Shown here one piece after another: positions 1-4,649 of a stretch of 8,054 nt of DNA; position 1 is the first letter of the stretch; every line of letters starts with the position of its first letter. A program made the translations under genes and the position numbers. Below the pieces are notes generated by a model, which searched no databases, was not told the DNA's origin, and saw nothing but the letters and a program-made list of their open reading frames with translations. The DNA is from PVC group bacterium. GTDB lineage: Bacteria > Verrucomicrobiota > Kiritimatiellia > SS1-B-03-39 > PXDE01. Location of the stretch: the NCBI GenBank assembly GCA_003566475.1, contig PXDE01000134.1:1-8054 (forward strand). The letters run 5' to 3'.

Positions 1-2
1 CC

Positions 3-533
3 CCCGGCCCGCCCCCGGCCCCGGCGGCCTCCCCCCCCCGGCCCCATGGGGAATCTGGGCCCTCCATCGACGAGTACTTCGAGAACCTCCGGCGCCAATT
101 CCAGAAGCAGGAAGCGCCTGCCCCGCCCAAGCGGGCCGCCCGCAGGCCGCCGCCTCCGCCGCCCCCCCGGCCGGTGGCCCCTCCGCCGCCGGTCGAAGTG
201 CCGGAGCCGGACGACCTGGCGCTTGTTCCACCGCCCGTCCGGGCCGATCAGGGGGCGGTGGGCAACCCGCTGTCCATGGGCCGGGCCGGCTCCAACTTGA
301 GCGCCCGGGCCATGGCCAAGGCCATGCGGGTGCCCGGCGAGCCGTTGCGCATGCCCATGGTGGGGCTGCAGATGCGGATCGGGACCGGAACGATGAAGCC
401 TCCCGCCGCCCGCCCCGCGCTGCGGAGACGCCTCGATGTGCAGCGGGCCATCGCCGCCGGCATCGTCCTCGGCCCGCCCCGCAGCCTGCAGAGCACGGTG
501 GACGAGTTCCGCGTCCGCATCGGCGCGTCCTGA
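3..533 (+). CDS. Pro-rich hypothetical protein, 3' end only
   Basis: The reading frame is open from the first bases of the window to TGA at 531-533, giving 176 residues with no start in view, so the 5' end lies outside the window. A Pro/Ala-rich lead is followed by an acidic/amphipathic segment (SIDEYFENLRRQFQKQE, about residues 22-38), a Lys/Arg-Ala patch, a poly-Pro tract (about residues 49-55), then a Met/Arg-rich part and a C-terminal region reading RRRLDVQRAIAAGIVLGPPRS. From memory, small Planctomycetota/Verrucomicrobiota proteins with an N-terminal membrane helix, a Gln/Pro-rich linker and a C-terminal 'aiv..eiLGPPraL' motif look like this, so a membrane-tethered protein of unknown function is possible; the helix would be upstream. 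A GTG at 174 is in frame but would drop the conserved-looking SIDEYFENL segment. No function can be assigned. It converges with the rhamnosidase gene. Confidence 0.75.
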   Translation, partial: PGPPPAPAASPPRPHGESGPSIDEYFENLRRQFQKQEAPAPPKRAARRPPPPPPPRPVAPPPPVEVPEPDDLALVPPPVRADQGAVGNPLSMGRAGSNLSARAMAKAMRVPGEPLRMPMVGLQMRIGTGTMKPPAARPALRRRLDVQRAIAAGIVLGPPRSLQSTVDEFRVRIGAS

Positions 534-671
534 TCCCCCCGGCCGACAAGGAGGTGACGCAGACGTGGCACGGCGCTTCCAGCCCGTGCCTGTGCGAGGT
601 CGGGGCCCGGAACCACCATGGATGGAGGAAACGCTCCTCATGGCCGGATCGGGACCAAACCTCGCTCGGCT

Positions 672-688
672 CCGGGCAAGATGCCCGG
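672..688. repeat. GC-rich hairpin, 7-bp stem
   Basis: CCGGGCA (672-678) pairs with TGCCCGG (682-688) around the 3-nt loop AGA. It sits in the convergent spacer, 139 bp after the stop of the Pro-rich gene. There is no U-tract after it on either strand. It could slow RNA polymerase or protect a 3' end, but it may equally be part of a dispersed non-coding repeat. Confidence 0.4.
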
Positions 689-887
689 GCCACGGAGGGA
701 CCGGCCCACATCACACATCCCACAGCCCACACCGGCGCCGCCTGTCTCACCCTCCATCCGGCTGGACCCGACGGACCAGCGGCCGTCACTGCCCTCTGAC
801 ACCGCGGACAGCCGGGCCAGCAGCGACCACCCGCTCGACCCCAGGCCGAGCAGTCGGCCCAGCTTGTCGAGGCGGTCGCCCTGGCCT

Positions 888-974
888 AACCCGACCCTTC
901 AGGCCGGATGCGTTTCTCCGCCATGCCGACCCAGCCCATTGGGCTGGGCTAAGGGAACGCGACCCTTCGGGCCG
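888..974. repeat. 19-nt direct repeat bracketing a hairpin
   Basis: Positions 888-906 and 956-974 match at 17 of 19 bases, sharing the core CGACCCTTC and differing only at the fourth and fourteenth bases. Between them lies a hairpin: CCCAGCCC (930-937) pairs with GGGCTGGG (941-948) around the loop ATT. The arrangement repeat-hairpin-repeat spans 87 bp in the convergent spacer and looks like a small non-autonomous or REP-type unit rather than chance. No transposase gene or clear target duplication is visible. Confidence 0.5.
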
Positions 975-1007
975 CCGCAGCCCCGACTTGCCAGGACGGA
1001 CCTCCCC

Positions 1008-1044
1008 CCTCTGCGAACCTCCGTAACCTCTGTGCCCTCTGTGG
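1008..1044. repeat. Degenerate 9-nt tandem array
   Basis: Four units read CCTCTGCGA (1008-1016), then one spacer base, CCTCCGTAA (1018-1026), CCTCTGTGC (1027-1035) and CCTCTGTGG (1036-1044). On the minus strand this is a run of CACAGAGG-like units, which lies 35 bp beyond the rhamnosidase stop. From memory, similar accacagagg-type tandem arrays are scattered through the intergenic DNA of several environmental bacteria and often give spurious 'HRGHRG' translations. It is non-coding as far as I can see. Confidence 0.55.
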
Positions 1045-1078
1045 TCCAATGGGTTGCGGCGGGCAGCCATGCTGGGGT

Positions 1079-3448
1079 CTACTCGGTTGCGGAAGGACGC
1101 CTCGCAGGGGCAACCCGGACCCGATGCCGCCCCGGCTCCAAGCGACGGCCGTCGGGCAGGATGATCTCGGCCGGGGCGTCCACCACGGCCTCGCGGCGGC
1201 CATCCGCGTCCGCCAGGCCAAACTCCACCGTGACCTCCCCGGCCGGATGGCCGAGGGTGGCCCGCAGGGGCGGGGCCTGGGGGTCGGGGTCGAACTCCAG
1301 CCGGTCGGCCCCCACCGCATCCGGCGCCACCCGGAGGCCGATCAAATCCTCGACCTGCGAGAGGGCGATCCCCGACGACCAGGCATGGCAGTCGCTCCGG
1401 GGGTCACCGCAGGACTCGGGATAGGTCGTCAGGCCGGTGCGTTCCAGCACGTCCAGCCACCTCGGCCACCGTTGGCGGATGCGGTCCCGGTCGCCCGCCG
1501 CCCGCAGGGCCCGGAGGACGTAGCACTCGAAGTGGAAGGTGCCGGGCTGGATCACCCCGTCCGCGTCCAGGGCGTTGCCGATCGCGAGGCGGGCGCGGTC
1601 GGGATCCAGAATGCCGGCCAGAACGGCCTCGACCTGGGCATGGATGCTGGTGCTGGCCCGCAGGGCGGTGTCGGGAATCAGGCCGCGCTCCGGATCCCAC
1701 AGCCGTTCAACCGCTGCGCCCGCCTGCTCGGCTTCCCTCGTCCAGACCGGATCCAGTTCGGGACGCCCCGCATGCTGTTCCAGCCGGGCCAGGCATGTCA
1801 GGGCGCGGGTGAGCATGGCCCCGATGATGGCCGAACCTCCGTCCGGATCCTGGGGCGCGTTTCCGGCCTGGAACACCGAGGCCCAATCCACGAAGGGCGC
1901 GTGCGGGATGCGGCCGGGAAGACCATCGGGCCGACGGCGGGCCAGGAACCACTCGACTACCGCCCGGGCCTGGGAAAGATAGGGGGCCAGGAACCCCGGG
2001 TCGCCCCGGTGACGCAGGAAGTCCTCCAGCATGAACACCCATTGAAGCCCGTAGGTGGGCAGGATCTGCACCTGACGCGAGGGGTAGCGGCACTGCATCA
2101 GGCCTCCGGCGAGCTGGCCGGCGTGGATGTCGTCGATGCACTTGCGGGCCAGGCGGTCGTCGTTGGCCATCCAGTACAGGCAGCGGGCGGTCACCGGCGT
2201 GTCGCCGCCGAACTGGGCCTGCTCGTACTGAGGGCAGTCGAAGAACGTCTCGTGACTGCACAGGCGCAGGGTGTCGTAGGCGGCGGTCCACATCCGCTGG
2301 TGGGACGCCTCCCAGCCCTCGACCCGGGCCCGGAGGGTCAGCGGGAACTCCGTCTCGGTCAGCGTGCAGGGACCGAGGTCCAGCGGCTGCTCGCCCGTCT
2401 CCACCGTGATCTCCAGATACCGGAACGAGCGGAACCAGGGCGGCGTCCATTCCCGGTCGGCGCCGCCGTCGGGATGGATCTCGTCGCGGAAACCCCACAG
2501 CTCGCGACCGGGCTCCAGAGTGTCGCGACGACCTTTGCGGCCGGTCTCGGGATCGAATCCGGCCTCGGACCAGACCAGGCCGATGCGCGTCCCCTGCCCT
2601 CCCGACCAGCGCAGGTTGGGAATGGCATTGGTCATGCCGCCCCGTTCGAGAACCAGCCGGGCTGACTGACCGGGGACCACGCGAAGCGGGGTGCCGCCGA
2701 ACCAGGCTTCCGCGTCCGGGGCGGAGACCCCATCGGCCACGACCAGGCGTGCCCAGCCGACCGGCCGCCGCGCCATGGGCGGCAGGGGATCCTCGACCAG
2801 CCGCGCGCCCAGGGGGAGGTTCCCCCACGGGTTGCCGGCCTGGGAGCAGACTTTCCGGGCCATCGCCCAGCCTGCGTCATCGAAGTCCAGGCCGAGCCAG
2901 CCCCAGGCATGGTCGGCGGCGTCGAACCGCTCCCCCGCCCCCAGCGGGAAGTAGGGTCGCTTGCGCGGCCAGTGGTGACCCCGCAGAGCGGACCGCGCCC
3001 GGTCATGGTGACACCGCCACTCGGCCCCGCCGCCGAGAAGGGCATCCAGGTCCGGATCCTCGGCCGCGGCGAGGAGGAAGGCGGGCGGGCCCATCTGCCC
3101 GATCCCGCTGAAGGGCCCGGCGTGCCAGACCTCGGCGCACAGGACATGGTCGCCGGGGGTCAGCTCGGGAAGCTCGACAAGGCGGACCGGCCAGCGCCAG
3201 GGGTCGCTGCGCGAAGGGCCTTCGGCCAGGAACCGACCGTCCAGCCAGACCCGGACTCGCTGACTGCCCGAAAACCACCATCGGGCACCCGGATGCCGCA
3301 GGCCGTCTACACGGAACCGGCATCGCCAGAGCACGGAGACATCCTCCCGGGTCGCGTCGGGATGCCACCACGCGGGGACGCGCATGGCGCAATGGGTGTC
3401 CGGAAGCTCGGGCATCCAGGGGGAGGGGGAAGGGGGCGGGTGAGACAT
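1079..3448 (-). CDS. GH78-like alpha-L-rhamnosidase
   Basis: Predicted glycoside hydrolase releasing terminal alpha-L-rhamnose from glycosides or polysaccharides by inversion. The 789-residue product has an N-terminal beta-sandwich-like region (about 30-130, with WLDGRFLAEGPSR resembling the 'y.NG..vg.GP' ligand-binding module of this family), a linking beta region (about 230-370), an alpha/alpha-barrel region (about 385-705) and a C-terminal beta domain (about 710-789). The barrel carries DCPQYEQAQFGGD at 404-416, spaced as in the GH78 DCPxREERLGWxGD motif, so Glu409 is the likely general acid; Glu678 in TTYPESCG is the candidate base, followed by SDCHAW. No signal peptide is evident, so the enzyme is probably cytoplasmic. 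I chose ATG at 3448; an in-frame TTG at 3484 and ATGs at 3415 and 3385 are alternatives, none with a strong ribosome-binding site. It stands alone, with no transporter or rhamnose-catabolism genes in view. Exact substrate is unknown; other six-hairpin glycosidases are possible. Confidence 0.87.
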   Translation of the reverse strand: MSHPPPSPSPWMPELPDTHCAMRVPAWWHPDATREDVSVLWRCRFRVDGLRHPGARWWFSGSQRVRVWLDGRFLAEGPSRSDPWRWPVRLVELPELTPGDHVLCAEVWHAGPFSGIGQMGPPAFLLAAAEDPDLDALLGGGAEWRCHHDRARSALRGHHWPRKRPYFPLGAGERFDAADHAWGWLGLDFDDAGWAMARKVCSQAGNPWGNLPLGARLVEDPLPPMARRPVGWARLVVADGVSAPDAEAWFGGTPLRVVPGQSARLVLERGGMTNAIPNLRWSGGQGTRIGLVWSEAGFDPETGRKGRRDTLEPGRELWGFRDEIHPDGGADREWTPPWFRSFRYLEITVETGEQPLDLGPCTLTETEFPLTLRARVEGWEASHQRMWTAAYDTLRLCSHETFFDCPQYEQAQFGGDTPVTARCLYWMANDDRLARKCIDDIHAGQLAGGLMQCRYPSRQVQILPTYGLQWVFMLEDFLRHRGDPGFLAPYLSQARAVVEWFLARRRPDGLPGRIPHAPFVDWASVFQAGNAPQDPDGGSAIIGAMLTRALTCLARLEQHAGRPELDPVWTREAEQAGAAVERLWDPERGLIPDTALRASTSIHAQVEAVLAGILDPDRARLAIGNALDADGVIQPGTFHFECYVLRALRAAGDRDRIRQRWPRWLDVLERTGLTTYPESCGDPRSDCHAWSSGIALSQVEDLIGLRVAPDAVGADRLEFDPDPQAPPLRATLGHPAGEVTVEFGLADADGRREAVVDAPAEIILPDGRRLEPGRHRVRVAPARRPSATE

Positions 3449-3504
3449 CAGGTGATGTGAACTCCGAATGCCACCGTGTGGCAATCGGAAAGCGGGGTGG
3501 GAGG

Positions 3505-3584
3505 TGGATGAGTGGATGAGTGGATGGATGGATGGATGGGTGGATGGATGGATGGATGGATGGGTGGATGAGTGGATGGGTGGA
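3505..3584. repeat. Tetranucleotide satellite, 20 units of TGGA type
   Basis: Twenty uninterrupted 4-nt units occupy 80 bp: fourteen TGGA, three TGAG and three TGGG. TGAG units occur near both ends and TGGG units punctuate the TGGA runs, so the array is imperfect but in strict register. It lies 57-136 bp upstream of the chosen rhamnosidase start, where it reads as ATCC units on the sense strand. Slipped-strand length change is likely. Since it is outside the coding frame, any effect on the gene would be through promoter spacing or the 5' leader. Confidence 0.9.
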
Positions 3585-3804
3585 TGTTGGAGGCCAGGCC
3601 TGGCGGGGTCTTCCTGGGGGCGAAGCCGGAACCCGTAGCTGAATCAACCAGGATTCAGATGCGATTGAACCGAGCAGGGCACGCGGCCGGGCGGGAGCCC
3701 CCGCGTGCCGGGCTCGTTCCCAGGCGCGGCCGAGCCCGGGCCTGCCCCCGAATCCGCACGCAAGCCGGACGCCGATCTTGCCCAGGTGTAAGATGGCCGC
3801 TCGT

Positions 3805-3938
3805 CGTGGGACGGACGTCCTCGTCCGTCTCCGCGATGTCCAGAGCCGGAAAAGGCCCTTGGTTCGGCGCTAGAACACAGGTCAAGGACCGTTCAGGCGC
3901 GGTTCCTTCGCAGGACGGACGGGGACGTCCGTCCCACG
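3805..3938. repeat. Inverted pair of REP-like palindromes (REPIN-like)
   Basis: Arms at 3805-3829 and 3914-3938 are inverted copies matching at 24 of 25 bases; the one difference (T3821 against G3922) is still a G-U pair in RNA. Each arm is itself a hairpin: GACGGACG (3810-3817) pairs with CGTCCGTC (3822-3829), loop TCCT; and 3914-3921 pairs with 3926-3933, loop GGGA. GTGG flanks the outer side of both palindromes. Two palindromes, head to head, with a short 5' tetranucleotide and an 84-bp spacer, total 134 bp, match the general plan of REPINs mobilised in trans by RAYT transposases. No transposase gene is in this window. The right end lies 70 bp upstream of the antitoxin-like gene. Confidence 0.7.
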
Positions 3939-3993
3939 TATAGGCAAGCGCGAGACGGGTGTTGACAAGCCGAAAAATGACCCGAAAGTATCT

Positions 3994-4005
3994 GGGAGGT
4001 GATCC
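3994..4005 (+). promoter_or_regulatory. Strong ribosome-binding site
   Basis: GGGAGGTGATCC holds eleven bases in a row (GGAGGTGATCC) complementary to the 3' end of 16S rRNA. GGAGG ends 9 bases before GTG at 4009. This unusually long match decides the GTG start and implies efficient translation of a small protein. Confidence 0.85.
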
Positions 4006-4008
4006 CGA

Positions 4009-4281
4009 GTGAAACTGACCAAGGAAGAAGAGGCCCTGCTGGAGTCTGTCGAGCGGGGAGAGTGGAAGCGGATTCCCGACTTCGCCGAGGAGGCGGAGCG
4101 GTTCCGTGAGGCGGCCCGAGCCACCCTGCGCAAAGACCGGCGGGTGAACATCCGCATGGCCGAGCGGGATCTGGTCCGGTTTCGCAAAGCCGCCCTCCGA
4201 GAGGGACTGCCGTACCAGACCCTGATCTCGAGCGTTCTCCACAAGTACATCAACGGCCGGTTGGACGAAAAGGCCGACTAG
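4009..4281 (+). CDS. CopG-family (ribbon-helix-helix) antitoxin-like protein
   Basis: A 90-residue acidic/basic protein starting at GTG and ending with TAG at 4279-4281. The N-terminal half (about 1-42, KLTKEEEALLESVERGEWKR then a Glu/Arg/Ala-rich helix) is the part expected to wrap a toxin. The C-terminal half has the ribbon-helix-helix order: a short strand RVNIRM (about 45-50), helix AERDLVRFRKAALREGL (51-67), then PYQTLISSVLHKYINGRL (68-85). The phrase 'RxNIRxxxxDL...kAxxeGxPYQTLxSSxLHKyxxGrL' is, from memory, characteristic of CopG-type antitoxins of type II systems, often paired with BrnT-like toxins; such proteins bind their own promoter as dimers. No toxin-sized, family-like frame is adjacent: upstream is the REP-like pair and downstream is repeat-bearing spacer. 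It therefore looks solitary. A stand-alone CopG regulator is the alternative. Confidence 0.85.
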   Translation: MKLTKEEEALLESVERGEWKRIPDFAEEAERFREAARATLRKDRRVNIRMAERDLVRFRKAALREGLPYQTLISSVLHKYINGRLDEKAD

Positions 4282-4437
4282 GAACAGGACCGCGAACCTG
4301 AACTCCGATCGACGCCCGCGGGGGATCTTCCCGTAGCCGAAGCCGCCCAGGCTTTGGCCGTTATGGGGACGAGACGGGTTAGGTGGCGGACGTGTGCCTC
4401 GCGCGAGCCAAGATCGTCCCCGCGGTCGGCTGAACGC

Positions 4438-4547
4438 TGGCGCGTCCAGCTACGGGCTTTCGCGCGGGTCCCTTTATCGCCTTGTCGGCGTACCTTGCGC
4501 ATCCACGCCCTTGGCGGGCGCGGCTACGGGCTTCGCGCGACTCCTTT
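4438..4547 (+). repeat. Direct repeat pair with GCTACGGGCTT core
   Basis: Copies at 4438-4475 and 4512-4547 start 74 bp apart and share GCTACGGGCT, then TCGCGCG, then a CCTTT end, differing by two single-base gaps and a few substitutions; the 19 bases up to the core match at 15 positions. The octamer GCTACGGG also occurs inverted at 4330-4337 and 3632-3639. All four occurrences I see are in non-coding DNA on either side of the antitoxin-like gene, the two left ones inverted and the two right ones direct. Confidence 0.55.
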
Positions 4548-4632
4548 CCGTATGACCTGAATGTGTCTGCGGGTTTGGCTGTCGGACGGCGAGTGTCGGT
4601 CGGGGGCTGGAGCCGGGCAGGTCGGGTCCATC

Positions 4633-4638
4633 AAGGAG
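4633..4638 (+). promoter_or_regulatory. Ribosome-binding site of the PEP-CTERM gene
   Basis: AAGGAG lies 11 bases before ATG at 4650. It selects this start over upstream in-frame starts such as 4482, and the product then begins directly with a signal peptide. Confidence 0.85.
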
Positions 4639-4649
4639 AAACCGAAGCC

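Larger units (their letters stand above)
534..1078. other. Convergent intergenic spacer with small repeats
   Basis: This 545-bp stretch lies between the stop of the Pro-rich gene (+) and the stop of the rhamnosidase gene (-). Open frames crossing it translate to low-complexity Arg/Pro/Ser/Gly sequence with no family features, so I see no gene. It contains two short GC-rich hairpins (672-688 and 930-948), a 19-nt near-identical direct repeat (888-906 and 956-974) and a degenerate 9-nt tandem array (1008-1044). Neither hairpin is followed by a T tract on either strand, so no canonical intrinsic terminator can be called, although the position is where two transcripts must end. Confidence 0.7.
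3449..4008. other. Divergent intergenic region with repeats
   Basis: This 560-bp stretch separates the divergent rhamnosidase (-) and antitoxin-like (+) genes and must hold both promoters. Reading rightwards it has the tetranucleotide tract (3505-3584), the perfect 12-nt palindrome GCCAGGCCTGGC (3593-3604), a 7-bp hairpin CTGAATC/GATTCAG (3639-3645 with 3652-3658), a 9-bp GC-rich hairpin (3678-3686 with 3701-3709), the REP-like inverted pair (3805-3938) and the antitoxin leader. Frames crossing it are low-complexity, and I found no recognisable toxin or other gene. No convincing -35/-10 pair was found for either gene. Confidence 0.65.
4282..4649. other. Intergenic spacer before the PEP-CTERM gene
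   Basis: This 368-bp stretch carries an inverted copy of a GCTACGGG element (4330-4349), two direct copies (4438-4547), a 10-nt palindrome CTCGCGCGAG (4398-4407) and flanking complementary octamers GGGGACGA (4365-4372) and TCGTCCCC (4414-4421) that could enclose it in one RNA fold. A 68-residue frame (4354-4560) consists of repeat-derived Arg-rich sequence and is not credible. An in-frame extension of the next gene to 4482 crosses one repeat copy and is also rejected. No clear promoter was found. Confidence 0.6.

Noticed and set aside
930..948. Intrinsic terminator for the convergent genes
   Set aside because: The hairpin is strong, but no T tract follows on either strand (CTAAGG on plus, TCGGCA on minus), so only a hairpin is recorded.
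618..1424. 268-codon plus-strand frame starting at the ATG at 618
   Set aside because: It is Pro/Ser/Arg-rich throughout, crosses repeats and runs antisense into the rhamnosidase 3' end.
1049..2665. Long open frame (538 codons) on the plus strand, antisense to the rhamnosidase
   Set aside because: It translates to Gly/Pro/Arg/Gln-rich sequence without family features and mirrors the codon structure of the minus-strand gene, which has clear GH78 motifs. High GC content makes such frames common.
3449..3484. Upstream TTG start at 3484 for the rhamnosidase
   Set aside because: It adds twelve residues without similarity to the family, and no ribosome-binding site precedes it. ATG at 3448 is more plausible, though its own site is also weak.
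3505..3584. CRISPR array
   Set aside because: The units are 4 nt long with no spacers; this is a microsatellite.
3003..3647. Minus-strand frame encoding an Ile-His-Pro-Ser repeat
   Set aside because: The repeat is only the translation of the tetranucleotide satellite, and the frame then runs out of phase through the rhamnosidase gene.
3962..3991. TTGACA (3962-3967) with AAGTAT (3986-3991) as a promoter for the antitoxin-like gene
   Set aside because: The -35 is perfect but the -10 matches at only 3 of 6 bases, and transcription would start at about 3998, inside the Shine-Dalgarno sequence that clearly serves the gene.
4354..4560. 68-codon frame between the antitoxin-like and PEP-CTERM genes
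   Set aside because: It lacks a ribosome-binding site, its Arg-rich product derives from the direct repeats, and no family features are visible.
4482..4649. N-terminal extension of the PEP-CTERM protein to 4482
   Set aside because: The extension is Arg-rich, overlaps an intergenic repeat copy, and would bury the signal peptide. ATG 4650 has its own AAGGAG.
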